Of a stretch of 64,000 bases of DNA, positions 34,113-44,964 are shown one piece after another. The notes under the pieces were generated by a model that searched no databases, was not told the DNA's origin, and saw only the letters and a program-made list of their open reading frames with translations. Source of the DNA: G965215145 sp965215145 (GTDB lineage: Bacteria > Bacteroidota > Rhodothermia > Rhodothermales > JANQRZ01); NCBI GenBank assembly GCA_965215145.1, contig OZ244038.1, positions 2,542,001-2,606,000 of the forward strand, written 5' to 3'. The translations under genes and the position numbers were made by a program. Position 1 is the stretch's first letter. Each line of letters opens with the position of its first letter.

Positions 34113-34120
34113 GCCCCTAC
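34093..34120. repeat. GTAGGGGC palindrome, simple form, at the nhaD start
   Basis: GTAGGGGCGCGAT, TA, GTCACGCCCCTAC: a 28-bp palindrome with small mismatches. If the GTG start is right, the first codons of the NhaD-like protein (VTNRAPTR) are encoded by this repeat. Confidence 0.75.
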
Positions 34121-34175
34121 GGCGCCCCGAGTGGGGACGCAGCCGCTGCGATGGACAGAGAAGCGGGGGGTCGGC
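34118..34175. repeat. Partial copy of the GCGGACCCCCCG-type element
   Basis: Sequence with GCAGCCGCTGCGATGGACAGAGAAGCGGGGGGTC matches only the right arm (gcgatg...gaagcggggggtc) of the element at 8212. It abuts the simple palindrome at 34093. Confidence 0.4.
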
Positions 34176-34238
34176 GGCAGGCGTCACGTCCGGGGCGGGC
34201 GAGGGGTGAGGGGCGGGCCTACGATACGGCGGACGGGG

Positions 34239-35879
34239 TTACGGCGTGGGGGCGAATCCGTCGAGCGGCAGCGGCTCGGCCGTGCTCACCGTAGAGACGC
34301 CTCGGCGGGGCGCCTCTACCTCGACCAAGCCCTCCGTTCCCTCCAGCGCCACGACCCGCTTCGCCTCGACGAGCTCCACCATCGCGTCCACGGCCGGCGC
34401 GCTGACGTTGAGGAACGGCTGCGGCCAGAACCCGAGCACGACCATCAGCACCGCCAGCGGGACCAGCAGCCCGACCTCGCGGCCGTTGAGGTCCTTCATC
34501 TCCGCGTTGGCCGGGTCGGTGACCGGCCCCCAGAACGTCCGGTACAGCATCGTCAGGAGGTAGATCGCCGCCACGATCACGCCGGCCGTCGCGATCCCCA
34601 CGATCCACCAGCTCCCCAGGATCGCGCTGTTGAAGGTGCCGAGCAGGATCAGGAACTCGCCGACGAACCCGTTCAGCCCCGGCAGCCCGACGGAGGCCAT
34701 CGCGCTGAAGACCATGAAGAACGTCAGCACCGGGACGGTCTTGGCGATCCCGCCATAGTCGGCCATAAGCCGCGTGTGGCGCCGCTCGTACATCATCCCG
34801 ATGATGAGGAACAGCGCGCCCGTCGAGATCCCGTGGTTGATCATCTGGATCATCGCGCCCTGCATGGCCTCGGCCGTGAGCGCGAAGATGCCGAGCACGA
34901 CGAAGCCGAGGTGGGCCACCGACGAGTACGCCACGAGCTTCTTGGCGTCCTTCTGGGCGTAGGCCACGAGCCCCCCGTAGATGATCCCGACGAGGGCCAG
35001 CACCGCGATCGGCGTGGCGAACGTGGCCGTGGCGACGGGGAAGAAGGGGAGGACGAACCGGACGAGCCCGTAGGTCCCCATCTTCAGCAGCACGCCGGCC
35101 AGCACCACCGAGCCGCCCGTCGGGGCCTGGACGTGCGCGTCCGGCAGCCAGGTGTGGAGCGGGAACAGCGGGACCTTGATCATGAAGGCCAGCGCGAACA
35201 GGAGGAACAGCCACGTCTGCGCCCCCAGCGGCACGTTGTAGCTCACCAGCTTGTACCAGTCCGTCGTGAACACCCCGCCGTTTACCGCGTCGCCCGCTTC
35301 GAACCCGAGCCACAGCAGGCCGACGAGCATCAGCAGCGAGCCGAACAGGGTGTAGATCACGAACTTGACGGCGGCGTAGACCCGGTTCTCGCCGCCCCAG
35401 ATCCCGATGATGAAGTACATCGGGATGAGGGTGAGCTCGAAGAAGATGTAGAACAGGAACAGGTCGAACGCGGCGAAGACGCCTAGCACGCCGGTCTGGA
35501 GGATCAGCAACAGCGCGTAGTAGCCCTTGTGGTGCTTGCCGATGTAGGTCCACGACGAGAGCACCACGATGGGGCCGAGCAGCGTCGTCAAGAGCAGGAG
35601 CAGCAGGTTCAGCCCGTCCACCCCGACGGAGTAGGTGATGTCGACGCCGGGGAACCAGTTCGCGCTGCGCTCGGCGAGCTGTGGGAGGTCGGTCGTGGGG
35701 ATGCCGGGGTCGAAGCCGGCCCAGAGCCCGAGCGAGATGAGGAACGTCACGGCCGTCACGCCGAGGGCGGTCCAGCGGACGGCGTTCACGTTCGGTGCCA
35801 GCAGCACCGCCAGCGCGCCGAGCGCCGGCAGGAAGATGACGAGCGAGACGAGGTGGGGGATGCCGGCTAGGAAATCCAT
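34239..35879 (-). CDS. nuoM: NADH-quinone oxidoreductase subunit M
   Basis: 546-aa antiporter-like subunit of the complex I membrane arm, about 14 TM helices. Signatures: FELTLIPMYFIIGIWGGENRVYAAVKF (conserved Glu in TM5), FMIKVPLFPLHTWLPDAHVQAPTGGSV split here as FPLHTWLPDAHVQAP, KLVAYSSVAHLGFV, and VGLPGLNGFVGEF. The last 60 residues after the final TM are a soluble tail (LVEVEAPRRGVSTVS...). The ATG is 35877-35879. It lies 102 nt downstream of nuoL, the gap being a long-form palindrome. Confidence 0.95.
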   Translation of the reverse strand: MDFLAGIPHLVSLVIFLPALGALAVLLAPNVNAVRWTALGVTAVTFLISLGLWAGFDPGIPTTDLPQLAERSANWFPGVDITYSVGVDGLNLLLLLLTTLLGPIVVLSSWTYIGKHHKGYYALLLILQTGVLGVFAAFDLFLFYIFFELTLIPMYFIIGIWGGENRVYAAVKFVIYTLFGSLLMLVGLLWLGFEAGDAVNGGVFTTDWYKLVSYNVPLGAQTWLFLLFALAFMIKVPLFPLHTWLPDAHVQAPTGGSVVLAGVLLKMGTYGLVRFVLPFFPVATATFATPIAVLALVGIIYGGLVAYAQKDAKKLVAYSSVAHLGFVVLGIFALTAEAMQGAMIQMINHGISTGALFLIIGMMYERRHTRLMADYGGIAKTVPVLTFFMVFSAMASVGLPGLNGFVGEFLILLGTFNSAILGSWWIVGIATAGVIVAAIYLLTMLYRTFWGPVTDPANAEMKDLNGREVGLLVPLAVLMVVLGFWPQPFLNVSAPAVDAMVELVEAKRVVALEGTEGLVEVEAPRRGVSTVSTAEPLPLDGFAPTP

Positions 35880-35891
35880 TGGCGACGGATC

Positions 35892-35984
35892 GTAGGGGCG
35901 GGCCTTTGTGCCCGCCCGTCAGCGGGGTTCGGCAGAAGGGCAGTCACACGAGGTCAGCAGGGCAGCCCACGGGGCTGCCCCTAC
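35892..35984. repeat. GTAGGGGC palindrome, long form, between nuoL and nuoM
   Basis: GTAGGGGCGGGC...GCCCGCCC at the left and GGGCAGCCC...GGGGCTGCCCCTAC at the right, separated by about 45 nt. The right end CTAC gives the nuoL stop codon (TAG, complement of 35981-35983). A transcript of the operon would carry two hairpins here. Confidence 0.75.
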
Positions 35985-38092
35985 ACGAAGATCATGAGGG
36001 CGACGACGACGACGACGCCGAGCACGACGGCGAGCGCGTAGCTCTGCACCGCGCCCGTCTGGATGCCGCGCAGCGAGCCGCTGAACATCCGGGCGGCGCG
36101 GGCCACCCCGTTCACCGCGCCGTCCACGACGCGCTCGTCGAACGGGGCGAGGCCCTCCTTCGAGCCGCGCATGGTGGGGCGGACGACGGCGGCGTCGTAG
36201 CCCTCGTCCCAGAAGTACTTCCGGCTGAACAGCGCGTAGACCGGGCCGAGCCGGCGCTGGATCTGGCGGTCGTACTGGAGGCCACTCCGGCGGTACGAGA
36301 ACCACGCGAACGCCACGCCGCCGATGGCGATCAGCGCGCCGAGCCCGAGCAGCATCCACTCCGTCGCATGGGAGACGTGGTGGGCGAGCTCCAGCTCCGC
36401 GACCGGCCCGCCGTATTTGGAGCCGAGGTAGTGGTGGATCCAGCTCTCCGTCCCGAGCAGCTCCGCGATCACGGGCGGCAGCCCGAGGAAGCCGGCGACG
36501 ACCGAGAGCCCGGCCAGCACCCACAGCGGCACCGTCATCTGCCAGGGGCTCTCGTGCGGCTTCGTGTCGAGCGCGTCCGGCCAGCGCTCGCGGCCCTCGA
36601 AGGTGAGGACGTAGCAGCGCATCATGTAGAACGCCGTCAGCACCGCCGTCACGATGCCGATCCCCCAAACGAAGTACGCCCAGCCGGTCCCGTCGGCGCC
36701 GAGCTCGAACGCCTTGAACAGGATCTCGTCCTTCGAGAAGAACCCGGCGAGGAACGGGACCCCCGCGATGGCGAGCGTGGCGATCAGGAAGGTGATCGCC
36801 GTCTGCGGCATGTAGCGGCGGAGGCCGCCCATCGTCCGCATGTCCTGCGCGTCGAACGGGCCGTCGTAGGGGAGCGGGTCGTGGCGGAGCGTGTTCTGCG
36901 TGGCCTCGCTGTCGTGCGGGGTGTCCGGCGCGCCGTGGTGCTTCGGGATGAGGCCCTTGTGCTCGAGGTCGTGCTCGACGCCGTGCATCGCGTGGATCAC
37001 GCTCCCCGAGCCGAGGAAGAGGCACGCCTTGAAAAAGGCGTGGGTCATCACGTGGAAGATGGCGACGAAGAAGGCCCCCACGCCGGCCGCGAGGAACATG
37101 TACCCGAGCTGGCTCACCGTCGAGTACGCCAGCACCTTCTTGATGTCGTTCTGCGTCAGCGCGATCGTCGCCGCCATGATGGCCGTGAGCGCGCCCACGA
37201 CGGCGATCACCGGCATCACCCAGCCGGCCTCGATCACCATCGGCGAGAGGCGGGCCAGGAGGTAGAGGCCGCTCGTCACCATCGTCGCCGCGTGGATCAG
37301 CGCGCTCACCGGCGTCGGGCCGGCCATGGCATCGGGGAGCCAGACGAACAGCGGGATCTGCGCGCTCTTGCCCGTGGCGCCGATGAAGAAGAGCAGCGAG
37401 GCGAGCCCCGCGACGCCGGCCACGGCGGTCAGGCCCGGCTCCGAGAGCAGCGTCGTGAAGTCCATCCCGAACGGCGCGATCCCGGCGGCCGTGACCTCGC
37501 GGTAGACGAGGAACATCCCGAGCAGGAAGGCGAAGTCGCCGACGCGGTTGACGATGAACGCCTTGTTCGCCGCCGCGGTGTTCTTGAGGTCGGTGTACCA
37601 GAACCCGATCAGGAGGTACGAGCAGAGCCCGACGCCCTCCCACCCGAGGAACAGCACGACGAGGTTCTCCGCGAGCACGAGGTTCAGCATCGCGAAGATG
37701 AAGAGGTTGAGGTACGCGAAGAACCGCCAGTAGCCGGGGTCGTCGTGCATGTACCCCATCGAGTACAGGTGGATCAGGCTCCCCACGCCGGTCACCACGA
37801 GCGTCATCACCAGCGAGAGCGGGTCGATCCGGTAGGCGAAGTCGACGAAGAGGTCGCCGGCGGCCATCCACGTGAAGTAGCGGACGACCTCGGCCTCGCC
37901 GTGCCCCCCGAGCGTCGGGATGAACAGCAGCACCGCCAGCACGAACGGCACCGCGACGGCCCCCGTGGCGAGCACGCCGATGAGCCCCTCGCGCTGCCGG
38001 TACGCCGGGACGAAGAGCCCCATCATCCCGTTGAGCACCGCCCCGAAGAGCGGGAGGAGCAGGATCAGCCGGACGGCGAACTCGGGCGTCAT
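35981..38092 (-). CDS. nuoL: NADH-quinone oxidoreductase subunit L
   Basis: 703-aa largest antiporter-like subunit, about 16 TM helices plus the C-terminal lateral-helix region. Signatures: DPLSLVMTLVVTGVGSLIHLYS, FFAYLNLFIFAMLNLVLAEN, GWEGVGLCSYLLIGFW, KSAQIPLFVWLPDAMAGPTPVSA, ALTQNDIKKVLAYSTVSQLGYM, and THAFFKACLFLGSGSVIHA. The insert between about 380 and 420 (KGLIPKHHGAPDTPHDSEAT) is hydrophilic. Start ATG 38090-38092; heptamer repeats begin directly upstream. It couples quinone reduction to ion pumping with NuoM and NuoN. Confidence 0.95.
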   Translation of the reverse strand: MTPEFAVRLILLLPLFGAVLNGMMGLFVPAYRQREGLIGVLATGAVAVPFVLAVLLFIPTLGGHGEAEVVRYFTWMAAGDLFVDFAYRIDPLSLVMTLVVTGVGSLIHLYSMGYMHDDPGYWRFFAYLNLFIFAMLNLVLAENLVVLFLGWEGVGLCSYLLIGFWYTDLKNTAAANKAFIVNRVGDFAFLLGMFLVYREVTAAGIAPFGMDFTTLLSEPGLTAVAGVAGLASLLFFIGATGKSAQIPLFVWLPDAMAGPTPVSALIHAATMVTSGLYLLARLSPMVIEAGWVMPVIAVVGALTAIMAATIALTQNDIKKVLAYSTVSQLGYMFLAAGVGAFFVAIFHVMTHAFFKACLFLGSGSVIHAMHGVEHDLEHKGLIPKHHGAPDTPHDSEATQNTLRHDPLPYDGPFDAQDMRTMGGLRRYMPQTAITFLIATLAIAGVPFLAGFFSKDEILFKAFELGADGTGWAYFVWGIGIVTAVLTAFYMMRCYVLTFEGRERWPDALDTKPHESPWQMTVPLWVLAGLSVVAGFLGLPPVIAELLGTESWIHHYLGSKYGGPVAELELAHHVSHATEWMLLGLGALIAIGGVAFAWFSYRRSGLQYDRQIQRRLGPVYALFSRKYFWDEGYDAAVVRPTMRGSKEGLAPFDERVVDGAVNGVARAARMFSGSLRGIQTGAVQSYALAVVLGVVVVVALMIFV

Positions 38093-38149
38093 GAGTTGTG
38101 GGTTATGAGTGGTGAGTTCTCAGAACTCAGAACTCAAGACTCAGAACCC
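38093..38149. repeat. Inverted degenerate heptamer arrays (GAGTTNT type), nuoK-nuoL gap
   Basis: Arms: gagttgt, gggttat, gagtggt, gagttct, then the complement type cagaactc, agaactc, aagactc, agaaccc. The whole 63-nt gap between nuoK and nuoL is this array, so the polycistronic transcript carries it as a hairpin. Confidence 0.75.
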
Positions 38150-38155
38150 GCGGCG

Positions 38156-38461
38156 TCAGCCGCGGAAGAGGTTGAACTCGTCGACGTTGACGGTGACCTT
38201 GTTGCGGAACAGCGCGATCACGATGGCGAGCCCGACGGCGGCCTCGGCCGCGGCGACCGACATCACGAAAAACACCAGGATCAGCCCGTCCACGTCGGCG
38301 AAGGCCTGGCTGAAGGTGACGAGCGTGAGGTTCACCGCGTTCAGCATCAGCTCGATCGAGAGGAACACGACGATGGCGTTGCGCCGGATGAGCACGCCCA
38401 GCACCCCGATCACGAAGAGGACCGCCGAGAGCGAGAGGTACCAGTTGAGGGCGAGCTCCAT
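38156..38461 (-). CDS. nuoK: NADH-quinone oxidoreductase subunit K
   Basis: 101-aa subunit with three TM helices. It starts MELALNWYLSLSAVLFVIGVLG, and the conserved acidic residues for ion transfer are visible in SIELMLNAVNLTLV (Glu of TM2) and the FFVMSVAAAEAAVGLAIVIAL region (Glu of TM3). Standard length for NuoK (ND4L). Between nuoJ (71-nt gap) and nuoL (63-nt gap), both gaps filled with heptamer repeats. Confidence 0.95.
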   Translation of the reverse strand: MELALNWYLSLSAVLFVIGVLGVLIRRNAIVVFLSIELMLNAVNLTLVTFSQAFADVDGLILVFFVMSVAAAEAAVGLAIVIALFRNKVTVNVDEFNLFRG

Positions 38462-38464
38462 TCG

Positions 38465-38531
38465 GAGTTGTGAGTTGTGGGTTGTGAGTCGTGGGTTGCG
38501 AGTGGGATCTCAGAACCTATGACTCAGAACT
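38465..38531. repeat. Inverted degenerate heptamer arrays (GAGTTGT type), nuoJ-nuoK gap
   Basis: Left arm gagttgt, gagttgt, gggttgt, gagtcgt, gggttgc, gagtggg; right arm complement type ctcagaac, ctatgac, tcagaac. It fills the nuoJ-nuoK gap and shares its heptamer with the neighbouring nuoK-nuoL gap. Confidence 0.75.
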
Positions 38532-38532
38532 T

Positions 38533-39042
<510 letters not shown>

Positions 39043-39235
39043 CCGGGAGGGGCGGTGGGTGAGGGCGGCTCGGCGGGCGGCGCGGGAGGGGTGGGTGGGG
39101 GCGCCGGCACAGACCCGCTGAAGTTAGAGCGGGCGCCGGAACCGGACAACCGGAATCGCTGTGAGGAGCGGGTGAATGGGGAGAGGAAGGGGGGAGGAAA
39201 GGGAGGAGCGGAGGGGATTCCGAAGGAGAACACCC

Positions 39236-39260
39236 GTAGGGGCGCGATACATCGCGCCCT
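39236..39260. repeat. GTAGGGGC palindrome, simple form (3' end eroded)
   Basis: GTAGGGGCGCGAT, AC, ATCGCGCCCT: the right end has lost the final CCTAC. It lies in the 260-nt gap between nuoJ and the Ppx/GppA gene. Confidence 0.65.
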
Positions 39261-39302
39261 GCTCACGGCTACCTCCGCCTCCTAGGCATCTATGCGCCGA
39301 AT

Positions 39303-40913
39303 CTACTCGACCCGGACCTCGACGGGGAGGCCGAAGGCGCGCTCGAAGAGGTCGGCGCCGCGGCGGGCGGCCCAGACGTCGAGCTGCGGGTCGGCCTTCG
39401 TCTGGACGCGCAGCACGAAGCGGTCCTCCCGAAGCTCGGGGTCGAGGTGGACCACGTTCTGGAAGTGGCTCCGGTCGAGGCCGTTGGCGAGGCGGAGCAG
39501 CGCGCCGAGGCGGAGGATCGTCTGCCGCCGCTCCTCGGGGAGCGTGGCCGACTGCGGGCGCCGGCGGCTCGGCCGGCCGGCCCGGTGCAGCCGTGCCACG
39601 TGCGCCACCGTCTCGACCTCCTCCGGCGTGAACCCCCGCAAGTCCGCGTTTTTGATGACGTAGAACGAGTGGCGGTGGTGGCCGCGGCGGCTGATGGCGT
39701 AGCCCACGTCGCGGAGCACGGCGGCATATTCGAGCAGCTCGCGCTCGGCCTCCCCCAGCCCGTGCAGCGGCTCGGTCCCGTCGAAGAGGCTCAGGGCGAG
39801 GCGGGCGACGTGGCGGGCGTGCTCCTCCTCCCACCCCATCCGCATCGCGAGGTCGTAGACGCTCCGCCGCCGGACGCTCCCGAATGGCGCCAGCCGCCGG
39901 AGCCACTGGTAGTTCCGCGCGAGGAAGTCCACCACGATCCCCTCGCGCAGCGCCACCGGGCTCACCTCGAACCGCTCGACGCCGAGGTCCTTCAGCACCA
40001 CGTCGATCAGCGCGGCCCCGGCGACGATCTGGTCGGCCCGCCGCTCCGAGACGCCGGGCGTGGCGAGGCGGGCGGCGCGGTCGCTCGTCATCAGCGCCTT
40101 CGTGGCGCGGCGGACGGTGGCGGCGTCATAGACGACCTCGGTGATCTGCCCCGGCTCCCCCGCCGCCGCTGCGGCCACCGACGCGATGGCCCGGAGCGTC
40201 CCCGACGACCCGACGACCCGGCGGACCCCGTGCTCGCGGGCGGCCTCGAACGCCGGCGCGAGCATCCTCCGGACGTGGTCCCGCAGCGCGCGGAACTCGG
40301 CTCGGCTCACGGGGTCGGTCGTGACGAACTCCTCGGTCAGCCGGGCGGCGCCGAGCTTCAGGCTCGTCAGGAAGTGCGCCCCCTCGCGGTCGGCGACGAC
40401 GAACTCCGTCGAGCCCCCGCCGATGTCGACGAGGAGGGTCGGCTCGGAGAGGTCCACGGCTTGGCGCGCGGCGAGGTAGATGAGGTGCGCCTCGCGCTCG
40501 CCGGTGATGGTGCGGACGTGAAGGCCGGTCTCGCGGCGGACGCGCTCGAGGAAGGCCCCGCCGTTCTCGGCCTCGCGGACGGCGCTCGTGGCGCAGGCGA
40601 CGAACTCGGTGACGCCGTGGCCCTCGGCCCAGGCCCGGATGGCGTGGAGCGCGGCGAGCCCCCGGTCCTGCGCGGTTTCGGTGAGGCGGTGCTGGCGGAA
40701 GCCGCCCTCGCCGAGCTTAACCATCTCCTTCAGCCGGTCCACCGCCTCGAACGTCCCGTCCGGCCGGGCGTCCACGACGATGGCGTGGAAGGAGTTCGAG
40801 CCGAGGTCGACCACGCACAGCCGCACCGACGCCGGGGACCCGTCCGGCATCGGCTCAGCGCTCGGCGCCTCCTCGGGCGGAGCGACCTCTGCGGGGCCAG
40901 CGGGGAGGGGCAT
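39303..40913 (-). CDS. ppx: Ppx/GppA family exopolyphosphatase/guanosine pentaphosphatase
   Basis: 536-aa hydrolase of polyphosphate and/or pppGpp. The ASKHA core shows VVDLGSNSFHAIVVD (phosphate-1), TSAVREAENG, LLVDIGGGSTEFVV (phosphate-2), VGSSGTLRAIAS, and SPVALREGIVVDFL. Residues about 335-536 add an HD-type helical domain (RMGWEEEHARHVARLALSLFDG, EYAAVLRDVGYAISRRGHHRHS, LRLANGLDRSHF), as in long Ppx/GppA proteins. The ATG at 40911-40913 gives a Pro/Glu-rich leader of about 30 residues; a later ATG (MPDGSPASVRLCVVD) is an alternative. Confidence 0.9.
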   Translation of the reverse strand: MPLPAGPAEVAPPEEAPSAEPMPDGSPASVRLCVVDLGSNSFHAIVVDARPDGTFEAVDRLKEMVKLGEGGFRQHRLTETAQDRGLAALHAIRAWAEGHGVTEFVACATSAVREAENGGAFLERVRRETGLHVRTITGEREAHLIYLAARQAVDLSEPTLLVDIGGGSTEFVVADREGAHFLTSLKLGAARLTEEFVTTDPVSRAEFRALRDHVRRMLAPAFEAAREHGVRRVVGSSGTLRAIASVAAAAAGEPGQITEVVYDAATVRRATKALMTSDRAARLATPGVSERRADQIVAGAALIDVVLKDLGVERFEVSPVALREGIVVDFLARNYQWLRRLAPFGSVRRRSVYDLAMRMGWEEEHARHVARLALSLFDGTEPLHGLGEAERELLEYAAVLRDVGYAISRRGHHRHSFYVIKNADLRGFTPEEVETVAHVARLHRAGRPSRRRPQSATLPEERRQTILRLGALLRLANGLDRSHFQNVVHLDPELREDRFVLRVQTKADPQLDVWAARRGADLFERAFGLPVEVRVE

Positions 40914-41043
40914 GGGGGGCGGGGAAGGCAGCGTCCCCCTACCCCGCCCCGCCCCGCCGCGTTCCTGCTGGCTACCGCCCCAGCTTTACTCGCCCCGCCT
41001 CACTCCCTCATGCGGCCTCCACCGCGATGGAGGCTCACCGTGG

Positions 41044-41079
41044 AAAAAAGGGCAGGGGCGGGCCCGGAGGCCCGCCCCC
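41044..41079 (-). terminator. Intrinsic terminator of hppA
   Basis: Read on the minus strand after the hppA stop: a perfect 10-bp stem GGGGCGGGCC / GGCCCGCCCC (41055-41064 with 41069-41078, 4-base loop), then TGCCC and six T (41044-41049). A classic rho-independent terminator. Confidence 0.88.
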
Positions 41080-41106
41080 GAGACGGTCACGCTATGTCCG
41101 GCTCGC

Positions 41107-43218
<2,112 letters not shown>

Positions 43219-43242
43219 GAAGCAGGGGGGTGGGTGAGTAAA

Positions 43243-43309
43243 GTGTTGCGTGTCCCGTATTGCGTGTTGGCGACCCGTGAGGCCGAACACGCAACACGGA
43301 ACACGTGAC
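43243..43309. repeat. Inverted degenerate heptamer arrays (GTGTTGC type)
   Basis: Left arm gtgttgc, gtgtccc, gtattgc, gtgttgg; right arm complement type gaacacgcaacacg, gaacacg. Between hppA and pth, with the two arms pairing over GTGTTGCGTG / CACGCAACAC. Confidence 0.7.
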
Positions 43310-43319
43310 AGGAGGGGCG

Positions 43320-43991
43320 TCAGCCCCGGCGGTTGTAACGGTTCATCGCGGCGGTGATGCCCTCGCGGGTGAAGGCGAGGGCGGCCTCGGCGGCACGCTC
43401 GACGGCCTCTTCGATGACGGGCTCCTCCTCCGGCTCGAACGGGCTGAGCACGAAATCCACCTGACCGCCGCGGGCGAAGCTAGAGCCGATGCCCACGCGG
43501 AGCCGGGGGAAATTCGGCGAATTGAGCCGGTTGATGATGTCCTGCACGCCGTTGTGTCCGCCGCCCCCCCCCTTCGCGCGGAGCCGGATCGTGCCGAGGT
43601 CGAGGGCGAGGTCGTCGTAGACGACGAGGACGGCATCGTCCTCCAACCCGAACCGCTTGAGCAGCGCCACGACGGCCCGGCCGCTGTGGTTCATGTAGAC
43701 CCCCGCCGGCTTCGCCACTGCGACGGGCACGCCCTCCCACGCGCCGCGCGCGAGGACGAACGGCCCGCGCCCCTGCTCGAACTCAGCGCCGAGCTTCTCA
43801 GCCACGGCGTCGGCGACGAGGAAGCCGGCGTTGTGGCGGGTGCCGGCGTAGTCCGGACCGGGGTTGCCGAGCCCGACGACGAGCCGCGCCGGCGCTGGCT
43901 CAGCGGCGTCGCTTTCAGCGGGGGCTAAACGCAGCGTGCGGAGCAGGTGGCCGAGCCACCCGCCCCGCACGCGGGGGTTCTCTTCAGGCAC
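43320..43991 (-). CDS. pth: Peptidyl-tRNA hydrolase
   Basis: 223-aa enzyme that releases peptides from peptidyl-tRNA. Core motifs: LVVGLGNPGPDYAGTRHNAGF (with the catalytic His; read as GLGNPG...TRHNAGF), KPAGVYMNHSG, VVYDDLALDLG with the catalytic Asp, GGGGGHNGVQDII and LRVGIG. A roughly 35-residue leader precedes the core if the GTG at 43989-43991 is the start; this start lies 5 nt after the rplY stop. The leader is longer than usual, so an internal start at GTG (VRGGWLGH) or later is possible. Operon rplY-pth is common in bacteria. Confidence 0.9.
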   Translation of the reverse strand: MPEENPRVRGGWLGHLLRTLRLAPAESDAAEPAPARLVVGLGNPGPDYAGTRHNAGFLVADAVAEKLGAEFEQGRGPFVLARGAWEGVPVAVAKPAGVYMNHSGRAVVALLKRFGLEDDAVLVVYDDLALDLGTIRLRAKGGGGGHNGVQDIINRLNSPNFPRLRVGIGSSFARGGQVDFVLSPFEPEEEPVIEEAVERAAEAALAFTREGITAAMNRYNRRG

Positions 43992-43996
43992 GGGCC

Positions 43997-44671
43997 TTAG
44001 CTGTCGTCGTCGGACTCGGCCTCGTCGGCGCCGGCGGTCGGCTCGCCGTCGACCTCCTCGGTGCCCTCGCCCTCGCCCTCGATCTCCTCGCCCTCGAGGA
44101 GCAGGCCCTCCTCCTCCGGCTCCGGCTCCGCCATCGGGACGGTGATTGTGACGACGGTTCGCGCGGGGTCCGTCTCGATCTCCGCGTTCTCGACCGCGAG
44201 GTCCGAGACGTGCAGGGAGTCGCCGATGTCGAGGCCGGAGATGTCGATCTCGAGGTGGCCGGGGATGTCGGCCGGGAGGCACCGGACCTCGACCTCGTTG
44301 AGCGGCTGCGAGAGCATGCCGCCGGCCTTCACGCCGGGTGCCACGCCCACGAGCACGACGGGGACCGTGACGGTGATGGCCTCGCCGGCCGTCAGCGCGT
44401 AGAAGTCGGCGTGGACGGGGACGTCGGTGACGGGGTGGTAGGTGACGTCCTTGAGGATGCAGTCGAATTCCTCGCCGCCGAGCGAGAACGCGACGCGGTG
44501 GGTCTCGGTGGTGAAGATGAGGGGCCGCATCGCGAGGACCGGCACGCGGAAGTGGACCGGCTCCTGGTGCGGGCCGTAGAGCACGCAGGGGACCTCCTCA
44601 GCGCGGCGGACGGCGCGGGCCGCGGCCTTGCCGAGTTCGCGCGGCTGCACGTCGAGCGTGATGGCGTCCAT
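43997..44671 (-). CDS. rplY: 50S ribosomal protein L25 (Ctc/TL5 type)
   Basis: 224-aa long-form L25 that binds 5S rRNA. Residues 1-95 are the L25 core (LDVQPRELGKAAARAVRR, EVPCVLYGPHQEPVHF, DVTYHPVTDVPVHADFYAL), residues about 96-190 the Ctc beta-domain (PVVLVGVAPGVKAGGMLSQPLNEVEVRCLP, given in parts: GVKAGGML, VEVRCLPADIPGHLEID). The last 35 residues form an acidic Glu/Gly/Asp tail (EEEGLLLEGEEIEGEGE). Start ATG 44669-44671. Upstream of pth. Confidence 0.95.
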   Translation of the reverse strand: MDAITLDVQPRELGKAAARAVRRAEEVPCVLYGPHQEPVHFRVPVLAMRPLIFTTETHRVAFSLGGEEFDCILKDVTYHPVTDVPVHADFYALTAGEAITVTVPVVLVGVAPGVKAGGMLSQPLNEVEVRCLPADIPGHLEIDISGLDIGDSLHVSDLAVENAEIETDPARTVVTITVPMAEPEPEEEGLLLEGEEIEGEGEGTEEVDGEPTAGADEAESDDDS

Positions 44672-44813
44672 GACGGGGGTGTTGGGTGTTCGGGTTCGGA
44701 GGGGGGACGCGCGGCACGGCGCGCGGAGCCGGCGAATTTAGGATCGCCCCGGCCCCGCCGCACGGCGCTCGGCGGAAACTCCCCCACGCTTCACAAGCAG
44801 CGAGCAGGGTTTC

Positions 44814-44908
44814 GTAGGGGCAGGGCGGTGCCGTGCCCTTTACCGGCCCAGCACCCGCCCGTTGCAGGGCGAGGGGACCGAGCGCGAGTCGCTCGGCCAT
44901 GCCCCTAC
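44814..44908. repeat. GTAGGGGC palindrome, long two-hairpin form
   Basis: Left end GTAGGGGCAGGGCGGTGCCG, linker TTTACCGGCCCAGCACCCG and CCCGTTGCAGGGCGAG, right arm CCGAGCGCGAGTCGCTCGG, end GCCCCTAC. The linker is nearly identical to that of the copy at 60081 (CCGGGCCAGCACC...CGTCGCAGGGCG). It occupies much of the 293-nt gap between rplY and prs. Confidence 0.8.
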
Positions 44909-44964
44909 GGACGTCTCTACCGTGGTCGCCAGATGCCGAGCGTTCTGCTTGAACCCTCGATCCC

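Noticed and set aside
38093..38531. Possible CRISPR array in the nuo gaps
   Set aside because: Units are 7 bp and degenerate, without unique spacers; no cas genes in the window.
44672..44964. Small RNA or extra gene between rplY and prs
   Set aside because: The structure seen there is the long-form palindrome; no tRNA, tmRNA or coding signal found.
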